The position numbers and the translations under genes were made by a program. Positions 54,731 to 63,948 of a stretch of DNA of 64,000 nucleotides are shown here, in pieces. Source of the stretch: Anaerovorax odorimutans DSM 5092. Lineage in GTDB: Bacteria; Bacillota; Clostridia; Peptostreptococcales; Anaerovoracaceae. The notes below the pieces were generated by a model that worked only from the letters and a program-made list of their open reading frames with translations, did not search any database and was not told the DNA's origin. Position 1 is the first letter of the stretch. Every line of letters starts with the position of its first letter. The stretch covers positions 1 through 64,000 of the forward strand of contig NZ_AUFC01000013.1 in assembly GCF_000426305.1 (NCBI RefSeq). The letters run 5' to 3'.

Positions 54731-55630
54731 TTAATAAATGCTTTTTCCAAGAAGTGATAAAATAAGCTCGCAGGCTAATTCTCCTGTTCTGTTATTATTA
54801 TCGAGAATTGGATTTAGTTCCACCATATCAAGTGATAAGATTTTGCCGCTTTCAGCGAGCATTTCAGCAGCTAAAAAAGATTCTCTTACTGTTAAGCCAT
54901 TATAAACTAAAGTTCCTACTCCCGGTGCTTCTTCTGGTGTAATGGAATCTAAATCAAAACTTACATGAATTCCTACGGTATCTGTTCCTGTAACTTCAAT
55001 AGCTTTTTTAACTATTTCTGCCATACCGAGTTTATCCACATCATGTATTGTAAAAATATTTACACCTGTTTCAACAAGACGTTTTCCTTCCAATTTATCA
55101 ATATCTCTGCATCCGATTATTGCTACTTTTTTTGGATCTACAAAACAATGTTCTCCGCCAAAATCAACCATGTCGCTGGGCCCTTGCCCGCATACTGCTG
55201 AAAGGGGCATTCCGTGCATGTTGCCACTTGGAGAGCTGCTTTCATCATTATAATCTCCGTGAGCATCTATCCATATTACTCCGATATTTTTAAAATACCT
55301 GCTGATTGCTGTGACGCTTCCTGCGGATATGCTGTGGTCACCTCCGATGATGACAGGGAAAGCACCGGTCTTTAAGGTATCTGTTACTTTTTCATAAAGT
55401 TTTTTATTTGCATCAAAGATTGGTTTAAAGTTTTTTCTCTTTGGATCTTCTGTTTGAGGATCACCGGGAACAATATCACCTTTGTCAATAACATTAAAGC
55501 CCATGTTGGTAAGTTTCCCTCCTAGATCCGTATATCTTATGGCTGAGGGACCCATATTAACGCCGCGTTTAGAAGCGCCTAAATCCATTTGCGTGCCGAT
55601 GATATGTATATTATTAGTTTTTTGTTTCAT
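54731..55630 (-). CDS. rocF: Arginase
   Basis: 299 aa, usual length. Manganese motifs GGDHS, WIDAHGDYND and SFDLDSITPEEAPGVGT (the second aspartate pair is intact; the usual third Asp of DLD..DP is Thr). Substrate motif SSPSGNMHGMPL. Hydrolyses arginine to ornithine and urea. ATG after CGGAGG. Divergent from nfo across a 420-bp gap. Confidence 0.94.
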   Translation of the reverse strand: MKQKTNNIHIIGTQMDLGASKRGVNMGPSAIRYTDLGGKLTNMGFNVIDKGDIVPGDPQTEDPKRKNFKPIFDANKKLYEKVTDTLKTGAFPVIIGGDHSISAGSVTAISRYFKNIGVIWIDAHGDYNDESSSPSGNMHGMPLSAVCGQGPSDMVDFGGEHCFVDPKKVAIIGCRDIDKLEGKRLVETGVNIFTIHDVDKLGMAEIVKKAIEVTGTDTVGIHVSFDLDSITPEEAPGVGTLVYNGLTVRESFLAAEMLAESGKILSLDMVELNPILDNNNRTGELACELILSLLGKSIY

Positions 55631-56050
55631 TGATTCCTCCGTTTAAATTAATAAAAAGATTGATATATAAAATGTTGAATTTAACGTAATCAGTTTATCA
55701 TATTCTGTTATAAACAACAATATTTACTAAAGCTCACTATTTAGTTTATATTGTATAGTGTATATAAAAATATGTAAGCAAACACTACCATATAAACGGC
55801 TAGTATGATATCTTTATTAAGATGGATTATTACAATCTTCATGGATAAAGTTTTGCTTAGGATAAAGTGTAATATAAAAATTAAAAATATTTTAATTTTG
55901 CAATTAAGCATTAAATTATCAAAATGTACTAATGAAAATCTTTGATTCTGTAAATTTTACATTTTTAGTTTATAATTGTATAAAAGGGTAAAAGAATATA
56001 TAGAGTAATATATATTTTGTTTGTTATAAGAATTTTGAAAGGATAATGAT
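55631..56050. other. Divergent gap between rocF and nfo
   Basis: 420 bp, A/T-rich, containing both promoters. A TATAAT at about 55970 is likely the nfo -10 box, without a good -35. No hairpin or gene seen. Confidence 0.4.
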
Positions 56051-56947
56051 ATGATAAAATTAGGTTCTCATGTAAAAATGAGAGGAAAAGATATGTTTTT
56101 AGGATCAGCAAAAGAGGCAGCTTCTTATGGTGCAAATACATTTATGGTATATACAGGAGCGCCGCAAAATACAAGGCGTAAAAATATTTCTGAGCTTAAG
56201 ATAGATGAAGGCTGGGATTTTATGAAGGAAAATGGAATAGATGAAATTGTTGTACATGCTCCATATATTATTAATCTTGGCAATGCAGTAAAGCCTGAGA
56301 CTTTTAAGTTGGCTACAGATTTTTTAACATTGGAATTAGACAGGGCAGAAGCCATGAAAAGCAAAGTTCTAATTGTTCATCCCGGGGCTCATGTGGGAGA
56401 AGGTAAAGATGTAGGTGTAAAGCAGATCATAAAAGGTATTAATGAAGTTTTGACTAAAGATACAAATGTTTTTATTACATTAGAAACTATGGCAGGTAAA
56501 GGCTCTGAATTAGGTAATTTTGAAGAACTTGCTAAAATTTATGATGGAGTTTCGCATAATGATAAATTAAGAGTTTGTGTTGATACATGTCACTTAAATG
56601 ACAATGGGTACGATATAGTAAATGATTTTGACGGTGTTATGACAGAATTTGATAAATTGATTGGAAAGGACCAAATAGCTGTTTTTCATATTAATGACAG
56701 TAAAAACAAATTAGGAGCTAAAAAAGACAGACATGAAAATATTGGTCTTGGACATATTGGCTTTGAAGCAATTAATTATATTGTGCATCATAAAGATTTT
56801 GAATCTGTACCTAAGATTTTGGAAACTCCTTATGTTGCAGCATCTGATGGTAAAACTTTTTTTGCACCATATAAATATGAAATTGAGATGTTAAAAAACG
56901 GTAAATTTAATGATCATTTATTAAATGATATTTTAGAGCAAAAGTAA
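56051..56947 (+). CDS. nfo: Endonuclease IV (AP endonuclease)
   Basis: 298 aa. Zinc-site motifs in order: [33 protein letters not shown] and [13 protein letters not shown], and PKILETP. Cuts DNA 5-prime to abasic sites in base excision repair. ATG after GAAAGGA. Confidence 0.95.
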   Translation: MIKLGSHVKMRGKDMFLGSAKEAASYGANTFMVYTGAPQNTRRKNISELKIDEGWDFMKENGIDEIVVHAPYIINLGNAVKPETFKLATDFLTLELDRAEAMKSKVLIVHPGAHVGEGKDVGVKQIIKGINEVLTKDTNVFITLETMAGKGSELGNFEELAKIYDGVSHNDKLRVCVDTCHLNDNGYDIVNDFDGVMTEFDKLIGKDQIAVFHINDSKNKLGAKKDRHENIGLGHIGFEAINYIVHHKDFESVPKILETPYVAASDGKTFFAPYKYEIEMLKNGKFNDHLLNDILEQK

Positions 56948-56984
56948 GATATATATAAAGTAGTAATTATATGAGGAGAAATTA

Positions 56985-57593
56985 ATGTTATATTTTTTGC
57001 AGGGGCTGACTTTAGGGTTAGCCTATGTAGCACCTATTGGAGTTCAGAACCTATTTATTATTAATTCATCTATAATGAGATCCAGAGTAAAGGCATATCA
57101 AACTGCTTTTATCGTAATATTCTTTGATATTACCTTGGCAATGGCTTGTTTCTTTGGAATTGGATTTCTTATGGATCGTTTCTACTTATTAAAGATGATT
57201 ATTTTATTAATTGGATGTATTGTTGTAATTATAATGGGAATTAAACTTATAACAGAAAAAACCGATTTAGATAATAGTAGGGATGTTAATATCTCCATGG
57301 TAAAAGTAATAGGAATGGCTTGTGTTGTGACTTGGTTTAATCCCCAAGCACTTATTGATGGCTCACTTTTATTAGGTGCTTTTAGGGCAACACTTCCTAT
57401 AGAATCATCCACTAGGTTTATTTTAGGAGTAGCTTGTGCTTCTTGTCTTTGGTTTTTAACTTTGACTACAGTAACTATACTGTTTAGAAAGAAATTCAGC
57501 AGCAAGGTTCTTAGATACATAAACATATTATGCGGTATAATAATTTTTGCATATGGATTAAAATTAGGGTGGTCATTTTATAAAATGTTATAA
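56985..57593 (+). CDS. LysE/ArgO-family amino acid exporter
   Basis: 202 aa, six membrane helices. The N-terminal GLTLGLAYVAPIGVQNLFII and the mid-region TWFNPQALIDG match LysE/ArgO. Probably exports lysine or arginine. It lies 37 bp after nfo with its own GAGGAG site. Confidence 0.88.
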   Translation: MLYFLQGLTLGLAYVAPIGVQNLFIINSSIMRSRVKAYQTAFIVIFFDITLAMACFFGIGFLMDRFYLLKMIILLIGCIVVIIMGIKLITEKTDLDNSRDVNISMVKVIGMACVVTWFNPQALIDGSLLLGAFRATLPIESSTRFILGVACASCLWFLTLTTVTILFRKKFSSKVLRYINILCGIIIFAYGLKLGWSFYKML

Positions 57594-57700
57594 TTAATAT
57601 TACCTTGCTGAAAATAGAAAAAGGATATAAATATACATGGCCATTCTACAAAAGTTATAAGATAAAAAGTTTTAATTACCAATTACTTTTGTGAATTGAT

Positions 57701-57750
57701 CCTCTCATAAGTTAGACCTAAAAATCTAATTTATGGGAGGTTATTTTTTT
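57701..57750 (+). terminator. Terminator after the LysE-type gene
   Basis: A 16-bp stem (57701-57716 with 57725-57740, one mismatch and one G-U pair) and a long T run. Confidence 0.85.
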
Positions 57751-58210
57751 ATTATGTGGAAAGTAACATTTTTGATTTAAAATAATTATACTTTTTCTAT
57801 ATAGTCATATAGAAACAATATACAAAAATAGTCACATTAGCATTTAATAAATTGTATTTTGCATTATTATAGTATTAAAAATTTACATTTGCAAATAGGG
57901 ATTTTCAATTTAATTTTACTTTAAGAGATATTTTTTATTACATAGATATTTCATAAAAAGCTTGAAAATACAAATGGAAAAAGGAGTATTGCCTTTATTA
58001 TACAATATCAAAATTTTAAATAATGTTATGTTATATTAAAAACTAAACTATGAGTAAATGATAGAATTTATAAGTAAATATTTTTAAAAAAATCTTAATC
58101 AGCATGTTATTTTTTCTGTAACTTATAACTTATTAATTAAAATCTACATTATGCATATTTTTTTATTCCCTGCACCAAATGAAAGGTATTTCATAGAATA
58201 ATACTGATAA
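57751..58210. other. Gap upstream of the cotJ operon
   Basis: About 460 bp, A/T-rich, no gene. The cotJ promoter must lie at its end; a CATAGAATA near 58191 could be a sigma-E -10 but the -35 is not clear. Confidence 0.35.
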
Positions 58211-58229
58211 AATGAAAGGAGAGAATATA

Positions 58230-58493
58230 TTGGAAAAGAATGAATTACTAAACAATTTCTTAAACGAAGAACCTTATATTGGTATGCCAATTGAAGGACT
58301 TCGTGTTGACAGACCTGATGATATTGCTGCTTTGGCAAACAATTACTGCCCTCAGGTTGATTCATGTCAAATAGCAATGGCTTATGTTCCTTGGCAGACG
58401 TGGAATACTGTATATAGCCCCGAGCTTGCATTAAGTCAGGGTACACTGTTCCCAGAGCTTGACTTACCATTTTTAGGGGGAGGTAATCGTTAA
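58230..58493 (+). CDS. cotJA: Spore coat-associated protein CotJA
   Basis: About 87 aa from a TTG at 58230 with AAAGGAG nine bases upstream; an ATG at 58212 in the same frame would put that site inside the gene. Family motif AYVPWQTWNTVYSPELAL, then GTLFPELDLPF. CotJA, CotJB and CotJC are made in the mother cell and sit in the inner coat. cotJB starts directly after the stop. Confidence 0.92.
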   Translation: MEKNELLNNFLNEEPYIGMPIEGLRVDRPDDIAALANNYCPQVDSCQIAMAYVPWQTWNTVYSPELALSQGTLFPELDLPFLGGGNR

Positions 58494-58748
58494 ATGGATT
58501 ATTCTAGAATGGAAATGCTAAAAAAAATTCAGATGTTATCGTTAGTTTTACTTGATACAAATTTATTCCTTGATACACATCCGATGGATACAGCTGCTTT
58601 GAATTTTTATGATAAATACAGAGCATTGTTGGAAAAAACAAGGGATGAATATACATCTATGTATGGACCATTAACACCAGCTTCAGTAAATACATCTGAT
58701 GGATGGACTTGGATTGATAAGCCATGGCCATGGGAAATGGAGGCGTAG
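58494..58748 (+). CDS. cotJB: Spore coat protein CotJB
   Basis: 84 aa. Motifs LLDTNLFLDTHPMDTAAL and YGPLTP, and the end WTWIDKPWPWEME, characteristic of CotJB. Immediately behind cotJA and four bp before the cotJC fragment. Confidence 0.93.
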   Translation: MDYSRMEMLKKIQMLSLVLLDTNLFLDTHPMDTAALNFYDKYRALLEKTRDEYTSMYGPLTPASVNTSDGWTWIDKPWPWEMEA

Positions 58749-58751
58749 ATT

Positions 58752-58865
58752 ATGTGGATGTATGAAAAAAAATTACAGTATCCTATTAAAATTAAAAATC
58801 CTAATCCAGCATTGGCTAAATTTATTATTACTCAGTATGGTGGTCCGGATAGCAATAAAGTATAA
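58752..58865 (+). pseudogene. cotJC: CotJC, 5-prime part cut by prophage insertion
   Basis: 37 codons: MWMYEKKLQYPIKIKNPNPA, then LAKFIITQYGGPD, the exact start of CotJC (a manganese-catalase-like coat protein of about 190 aa), then SNKV and a stop. The normal continuation after GGPD is GELAASLRYLSQR. The next base on is the stop codon of the large serine recombinase on the other strand. The attachment core should be around GGTGGTCCGGAT. The missing 3-prime part is not in the window, so it should lie at the right end of the element. Confidence 0.9.
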
Positions 58866-58866
58866 T
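58835..58866. other. Predicted prophage attachment junction (attL) in cotJC
   Basis: Homology to CotJC ends within this stretch and element DNA begins. Large serine recombinases use short cores inside genes and their gene usually lies at one end of the element, as here. The precise core cannot be set without the right junction. Confidence 0.7.
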
Positions 58867-60299
58867 TATAGGTAAATAAAGATTCTTATCTTTTCTTCTG
58901 GCCTGTAAAAGGCTATTTTCTCTACTATTTCATGTAATGTAGAGTTTTTTTCAGCTATAGAAGCATCACTGATTAATACAGCTCTGACTGATTGAATTTT
59001 CTTTTTTAATTGAGATTGGTCTATGGCAGGTTCTTTTAGTTTGGCAATTTTAGAATTTTTTACACTAATCTCCATTTGTAATTTTCTCTTATTTTCTTCA
59101 TATTCTTCTAAAGTATCTATACCAGCTAGGAAAGCTTGTTTTGCCCTATCAAGCATTTTTTCTAACACAGAGATTTCCTTTAATAGTATTTTTTTTTCTT
59201 CAGCAAAATTAGAAATACTTTTTACATTTTCAATATATACTCCGGGATCTGCTAAATGATCTAATTCTTTTAATATTGCTTTTTCAATTTTGTCTGCCCT
59301 GACATAATGGCTTGGTTTACATGTTCCGCGGGTATATTTTATACATTGAAATCCATTATTGGTGTGAGAATATGTTAAGGACGAATCACAGCTTCCGCAT
59401 TTTAAAATTCCGGATAGATAATGTTTTTTAGTTTCAGCAGGTCTTTCACCTACTTTCCTGCGAGCTTTATCAGCTTTCAATTTTTCATTAACTTTTTTAA
59501 AAAGCTCTTCATTAATTATTGGTTTATGATCTGATTTTTTTATAATGGTATTTGGATTATCATAAATACGTTTACCAACGGTTTTACCGGTAGGGGTCCA
59601 TCTTACATATCCTATATAGATTGGGTTATTTAACATATACTCTACAGTTCTGTTTTCAAATTTATTTCCTCTTTTAGTCTTGATACCGAAAGAATTTAAT
59701 TTACTGGCTATAGTAAAACAGCCTATTCCTGATAAATATTGTTCAAAAGCATAGCGAACATACTTTGCTTCTTCTTCATTAATTTCAAGAGGTTTATCTG
59801 TTAATTTTTTATAGCCAAAAGGAGGAGCACTTTGAAATTCACCACGGCTTGCTTTTTCTGTCATACCCTTTTTTACTTCTTCAGCTAGATTGATACTGTA
59901 ATATTCGTCCATTGCTTCAATAAGAGCTTCAATGAGTACTGACATTTTATCATCACCAATATTTTCAGTGATGGAAATCACGTCGATCCCAAGTTGTTTT
60001 CTCAGCATGGATTTATACACTATACTATCTTCACGATTTCTTGCAAATCTTGAAAATTTCCACAAAAGAATTACATCAAAAGGTTTTGGTTTAGTCTTAG
60101 CTATTCCAATCATTTTATTGAAGCTTATTCTTTTTTTTGTAGCTTTACCGCTAATACCTTCGTCAATATAGATATGATTATCTTGAATTATCATATCATT
60201 TTTCTTAGCATATTCTTTTATTGCCTTTAATTGAGCATCCGGTGAGTACTCGGTTTGATCGTCTGTTGAAACACGTATGTATACAGCTGCAGCTTTCAT
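58866..60299 (-). CDS. Large serine recombinase (prophage integrase/excisionase)
   Basis: 477 aa. Resolvase domain with nucleophile Ser in YIRVSTDDQ, helix E region WKFSRFARNREDSIVYKS, Recombinase domain (PPFGYKKL, YMLNNPIYIGYVRWTP), zinc ribbon (GILKCGSCDSSL .. CIKYTRGTC), then a coiled coil and a C-terminal domain. Same class as SpoIVCA of the B. subtilis skin element. It ends at the base after the broken cotJC. Probably inserts and removes the element; removal would restore cotJC. Transcribed away from the operator region with the repressor gene. Confidence 0.93.
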   Translation of the reverse strand: MKAAAVYIRVSTDDQTEYSPDAQLKAIKEYAKKNDMIIQDNHIYIDEGISGKATKKRISFNKMIGIAKTKPKPFDVILLWKFSRFARNREDSIVYKSMLRKQLGIDVISITENIGDDKMSVLIEALIEAMDEYYSINLAEEVKKGMTEKASRGEFQSAPPFGYKKLTDKPLEINEEEAKYVRYAFEQYLSGIGCFTIASKLNSFGIKTKRGNKFENRTVEYMLNNPIYIGYVRWTPTGKTVGKRIYDNPNTIIKKSDHKPIINEELFKKVNEKLKADKARRKVGERPAETKKHYLSGILKCGSCDSSLTYSHTNNGFQCIKYTRGTCKPSHYVRADKIEKAILKELDHLADPGVYIENVKSISNFAEEKKILLKEISVLEKMLDRAKQAFLAGIDTLEEYEENKRKLQMEISVKNSKIAKLKEPAIDQSQLKKKIQSVRAVLISDASIAEKNSTLHEIVEKIAFYRPEEKIRIFIYL

Positions 60300-60317
60300 A
60301 TATATACCTCTTTTTTA

Positions 60318-60956
60318 TTAAAAATCTCTGCGTAGTCTTTTTACAACACCTAGTATTTTAATATCCTTTGAAGGGTAGGTTTTTGGCTGCCATTCAGGAT
60401 TTCTTGGTTTTAAAGTAATATAATCGCCATCTTTTATAACTGTTTTTAAAGTAGCATTATCATATCCATTTATGAAGACAATACAGTCTTGATTATTTTC
60501 ACAGTCATTTTGCAGCTTGATTATAACTATATCTCCGTCTTCGTATTTGGGATACATACTATTGCCGGCGATTTTTAGTGCGATATATTCGTTACCTTCT
60601 GATACCCAATTTTTTGGTATTGTTTCTTTATCAATTGCATTTTGTAATGATTTTATATGGGTATTCGCTGGAATTTTATCATAAATATCAATTGTTACAG
60701 TCTCTTCTTCTGCATTAGTTAGATATTTTGGTACCTCATACCCCATTAGCCATGTTGGGTTTACATGAAAATATCTGGCAAGAGCTTCTATTGTAGTAAT
60801 TTTAGGAGACATAGCTCCGGTTACATATCGGGATATTGTAGCACCGGAAAGATGTACAACATCACCTAAGGATCTGGATGTCTCGTTATTTAAATCCATT
60901 AATTCTTTTAAACGGTTTTGAAATTTCATTTTATGAAAATTAGTATTTGTAACCAT
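60318..60956 (-). CDS. Prophage repressor, XRE plus S24 (LexA-like) peptidase
   Basis: 212 aa from the ATG at 60956 behind AGAGGTG; the frame stays open to 61052 across the operators, which is not coding. N-terminal helix-turn-helix (SLGDVVHLSGATISRYVTG), C-terminal self-cleavage domain with catalytic Ser in AGNSMYPKYEDGD and Lys in ATLKTV. Keeps the prophage silent and is destroyed on RecA activation. It binds the TTGCGTTACG-type sites in front of both divergent genes. The recombinase gene follows 18 bp later. Confidence 0.9.
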   Translation of the reverse strand: MVTNTNFHKMKFQNRLKELMDLNNETSRSLGDVVHLSGATISRYVTGAMSPKITTIEALARYFHVNPTWLMGYEVPKYLTNAEEETVTIDIYDKIPANTHIKSLQNAIDKETIPKNWVSEGNEYIALKIAGNSMYPKYEDGDIVIIKLQNDCENNQDCIVFINGYDNATLKTVIKDGDYITLKPRNPEWQPKTYPSKDIKILGVVKRLRRDF

Positions 60957-60975
60957 TAAATCACCTCTTGAAATT

Positions 60976-61098
60976 ATTATAATATATTGCGTTACGACTT
61001 GCAATAACAATACAAAAAAATATGAAAATATTGTTGCGTTACGTATTGACAAAGGAAATTTTAAGTAATATTATGTTTATGATACGAAACGTAACAAG
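60976..61098. promoter_or_regulatory. Divergent prophage promoters with three operators
   Basis: Leftward promoter TTGCAA-17-TATAAT (61004-60976) and rightward promoter TTGACA-17-TATTAT (61046-61074). Operators: O1 ATTGCGTTACGACTTGCAAT (60986-61005) covers the leftward promoter, O2 GTTGCGTTACGTATTGAC (61033-61050) overlaps the rightward -35, O3 GATACGAAACGTAACAAG (61081-61098, inverse orientation) lies at the rightward start. This is a compact lysogeny switch of lambda type. Confidence 0.8.
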
Positions 61099-61140
61099 AT
61101 GCAAAATAACACAACATAATAAATTAGGAGGTATTACATA

Positions 61141-61389
61141 ATGAAAATGAGATTGTATCCTGAATTAAAGGCGTTAAAAGGTAAAATAAGAGAGGAAGGA
61201 GAATCATACAGAAGTCTTTCTATTAAAATTCCAATGGGGAGTAATACTTTATCGGATAAAATAAATGGTTTTGCTTTATTTAATTCTGATGAGATATACA
61301 GGGTTTCTGAACTGTTAAATATTCAACCTGAAGAAATTATAAGATATTTTTTTCCTAGCATGATACGAAACGCAACTAAAATAAGCTGA
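61141..61389 (+). CDS. Cro-like small HTH protein
   Basis: 82 aa. Helix-turn-helix with SYRSLSIKIPMGSNTLSDKI and VSELLNIQPEEIIRYFF. First rightward gene after the operators, start ATG after AGGAGG. Likely the antirepressor (Cro) partner of the repressor. Confidence 0.85.
   Translation: MKMRLYPELKALKGKIREEGESYRSLSIKIPMGSNTLSDKINGFALFNSDEIYRVSELLNIQPEEIIRYFFPSMIRNATKIS
61362..61378. promoter_or_regulatory. Fourth operator-like site inside the cro-like gene
   Basis: GATACGAAACGCAACTA, matching O3 in 15 of 17 positions, located in the last codons of the cro-like gene. Could serve DNA looping or repression of the next genes. Confidence 0.55.
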
Positions 61390-61459
61390 AAATAGAAATA
61401 AAAATAGAATATAAGCAAGCTATTAAAACATACGATCTAATGAAAGGAGTGCGAAGGGT

Positions 61460-61645
61460 ATGGCAAAGAGGAAAGAGATAACCGCAGAAGTAATAATAGT
61501 TGGCTTTGAAGATGGAAAAAGAATAGAAAGAAACTGGGATGACATACCTGAAGAAGAGCAAAAAGTAATATCTAAAAATATTACAGAGCGTTTTATGGCT
61601 GCGGCAGGTTATCGTCCGGCAACAAAAGAAGAAATAAGAACATAA
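61460..61645 (+). CDS. Small unknown prophage protein
   Basis: 61 aa, start ATG with GAAAGGAG. Sequence AEVIIVGFEDGKRIERNWDD and RFMAAAGYRPATKEE; resembles short early proteins in clostridial phages, function unknown. Confidence 0.7.
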   Translation: MAKRKEITAEVIIVGFEDGKRIERNWDDIPEEEQKVISKNITERFMAAAGYRPATKEEIRT

Positions 61646-61731
61646 GCCATATATAAATATTAATTTATTAGCTTTGCTTAAAATTTCAGTAATATTAGTA
61701 AGAAAATATTAAGAGAGCATAAGGTGGTGCA

Positions 61732-62451
61732 ATGCTTTTAGAAAAAGGATTTATAAAGGTTTGGAGATCATTAATTAAATGGGAATGGTACTCTGATATA
61801 AATACTACAAGATTGTTTATTCATCTTCTATTAACTGTTAATTATGAGACTTCTAAATGGCAAGGAAATGTTATAAAAAGAGGGGAAAGAATAACTACCA
61901 TTGCTAATTTATCACAAGAAACAGGTTTAACACAAAAGCAAATCAGAGGTAGTTTGGACAAGCTAAAAAAGACAGGAGAAATAACAAGTAAAGGGACAAA
62001 CAAGTTTACTTTAATAACTGTTGAAAATTACAGTCGTTATCAGGATGTATATGAACAGGATGGCGAGCAAAAGGCAAACAAAAGCAAAAGAAAAGGCCAG
62101 CAAGGGTTTAATCAAAGGCAACAAATAAAGAAAGAAAAAGAAATAAAAAAAGATAGAGAAGAGATGTATAACAATTTAGATAAAAGACTTCGAAAGCCAT
62201 TAAATGATTTTATTGAAATGAGAGAAGATATAAAAAAACCTTTGAATGACAGAGCTATTCAAATGATATTAGATAAATTGCATACCTTATCTAATGGTGA
62301 TATTAACACTTCGGTTAAAATCTTGCAACAATCAACAATTAATTGTTGGCAGGGAATATTTCCAATAAAGGAGGAATCAAAAAAAGAAAAAGATGGACAA
62401 GCAGATAATGACAAAGGACTTATTTATGACTATAACAAGTTCTTTGATTGA
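61732..62451 (+). CDS. Phage replication initiator (replisome-organizer type)
   Basis: 239 aa. N-terminal winged helix (GFIKVWRSLIKWEWYSDINT, LSQETGLTQKQIRGSLDKL) as in phage replisome organisers, a charged linker, and a C-terminal DnaD-like helical part (NDRAIQMILDKLHTLSNGDI). Expected to bind the phage origin and recruit the helicase loader encoded next. ATG after AAGGTGG. Confidence 0.8.
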   Translation: MLLEKGFIKVWRSLIKWEWYSDINTTRLFIHLLLTVNYETSKWQGNVIKRGERITTIANLSQETGLTQKQIRGSLDKLKKTGEITSKGTNKFTLITVENYSRYQDVYEQDGEQKANKSKRKGQQGFNQRQQIKKEKEIKKDREEMYNNLDKRLRKPLNDFIEMREDIKKPLNDRAIQMILDKLHTLSNGDINTSVKILQQSTINCWQGIFPIKEESKKEKDGQADNDKGLIYDYNKFFD

Positions 62452-63160
62452 AAAAAGGGATAAAAAAGAAATAACACAAAATGAATTTAAAGAAACATAT
62501 GAAAAACTGAGAAAAGAACGGGATAAAGAAGAACTTTTAGAAATGGAAATAGAATGGAAGGCTGAACGTTTAAAACGATTGTTAAAAAACAGCGATTTAG
62601 GAAGTAGATTTCAAACAAGAACTTTTAAGAATTTTAAAACAGACAAGCATAATGAGAGTATTTATGAAAAGTGTTTTCAATTTGCCAAGCATTTTGAAGA
62701 AATAAAAACTACTGGAAAGGGTCTTTTATTCATTGGAAACGTAGGAACAGGAAAAACACATTTAGCAGCTGCAATTGCAAATTACATAATAAAAGAATAT
62801 ATATTACTCGTTAAATTTGGAAGTGTTACTTCACTATTAAACGAAATTAAAAATACTTATGAGAGTAGTTCTGAAGAAACAGAACTGCAAGTAATAAAAG
62901 AATTATCAAATGTAGATCTATTGGTAATTGATGATCTAGGTAAAGAAAAAGCAAGTGAATGGAGTAATAGTGTCATCTATACGATTATAAACAACAGATA
63001 CGAGGGATATAAGCCTTTAATTGTAACTACAAATTTAAAAATAGAGGAGTTAGAAAAAAAATTAGGTGAAGCTGTAGTTTCTAGGCTGATAGAAATGTGT
63101 GATGGCATAAAAATGGATGGAATAGATTACAGGAAAGTCAAATTAATAAAGGAAGTATAA
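62393..63160 (+). CDS. DnaC/IstB-like helicase loader ATPase
   Basis: 255 aa. Walker A GNVGTGKTHLA, Walker B LLVIDDLGKE, sensor VTTNL, arginine SRLIEMC. Loads the replicative helicase at the phage origin. Its start lies 59 bp inside the initiator gene (an ATG at 62408 is the alternative), so the two are coupled. Confidence 0.9.
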   Translation: MDKQIMTKDLFMTITSSLIEKRDKKEITQNEFKETYEKLRKERDKEELLEMEIEWKAERLKRLLKNSDLGSRFQTRTFKNFKTDKHNESIYEKCFQFAKHFEEIKTTGKGLLFIGNVGTGKTHLAAAIANYIIKEYILLVKFGSVTSLLNEIKNTYESSSEETELQVIKELSNVDLLVIDDLGKEKASEWSNSVIYTIINNRYEGYKPLIVTTNLKIEELEKKLGEAVVSRLIEMCDGIKMDGIDYRKVKLIKEV

Positions 63161-63195
63161 GTATTACTACTAATGTTGGATTGGAGTGATTTTTA

Positions 63196-63618
63196 ATGAT
63201 TAGCAAAACATATCAAGATTTAAAAAATGAAATTGATATATATAAAACTAGAATTAGACAATTGAAAGCAGAAAAAAAATGGTTACTGACAAAAGTTGGA
63301 TTACCTTCTGGATATAAAGGAAGCTATTTTGATATTGCAGGAATTAAATCTTCTAAATCGTTTTTATCTATAGAAGAAATCTATTTAAGAGTGCAGCAAA
63401 TAGATCAATTAATACAAGAACTTAATTTTATGGTGAATATATTGCAATCTCAATTAAAGGAAATAAATGAAATGTTATATAAGCTTGAGGGAAGAGCATA
63501 TAAAATATATTACCTTTACAAATGTAAGAATAAAAGTTTTATAGATATTGGAGAACAATTAGGTTTATCAGCTAAACAAGTAGGTAGGATATATAAGGAA
63601 ATCGTAAATGATAATTAG
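63196..63618 (+). CDS. Phage late-gene regulator, sigma-like HTH
   Basis: 140 aa. A coiled-coil first half (DLKNEIDIYKTRIRQLKAEK) and a C-terminal sigma-region-4-like helix-turn-helix (KSFIDIGEQLGLSAKQVGRI then YKEIV). Similar proteins (ArpU/RinA type) sit just before the terminase genes and switch on late genes. No terminase follows here. Confidence 0.75.
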   Translation: MISKTYQDLKNEIDIYKTRIRQLKAEKKWLLTKVGLPSGYKGSYFDIAGIKSSKSFLSIEEIYLRVQQIDQLIQELNFMVNILQSQLKEINEMLYKLEGRAYKIYYLYKCKNKSFIDIGEQLGLSAKQVGRIYKEIVNDN

Positions 63619-63861
63619 GTTATAATTATTATTTATAAAATTTTTAAAAAATGTCCTTGCAATGTCTCGGTAAGTAGTGTATTATGATATTGTCAATAAA
63701 TATAAAAAATTTAAAGGCTGCTGGATTACCAGCAGTCTTTTTGTGTTTCAAAAAAACTATGATTTAATTAATAAACAGTTAAATTATAGTTTTTTTATTT
63801 ACTGACATTTAGTTTAGAAAGGGTTATAGGTTACCTTTATCAACCTAAATAAATATATAAG
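63619..63861. other. Gap where phage head genes would be expected
   Basis: No gene seen. In intact phages small and large terminase, portal and capsid follow a regulator of this type. It contains the terminator at 63713-63742. Confidence 0.5.
63713..63742 (+). terminator. Terminator of the prophage early/middle genes
   Basis: GGCTGCTGG pairs with CCAGCAGTC (one G-U), ATTA loop, then TTTTTG. Confidence 0.8.
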
Positions 63862-63924
63862 GAGCTAGAGTTCGATGATTATTCTTTAAATGCAATTTAT
63901 AAAAAATTAGGAGTTGATAAATAG
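63862..63924 (+). pseudogene. Tail end of a lost phage structural gene
   Basis: In-frame ELEFDDYSLNAIYKKLGVDK and stop, with a stop codon shortly upstream and no start. Probably the C-terminus of a head/tail joining or tail protein left after deletion. Confidence 0.4.
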
Positions 63925-63948
63925 GGATTGATTATGGGAAGTGATTAA

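Noticed and set aside
58212-58229. ATG start for cotJA
   Set aside because: The ribosome site AAAGGAG lies within those codons; the TTG at 58230 is at the right distance.
60957-61052. N-terminal extension of the prophage repressor
   Set aside because: This stretch holds the divergent promoters and operators; the ATG at 60956 has a good ribosome site.
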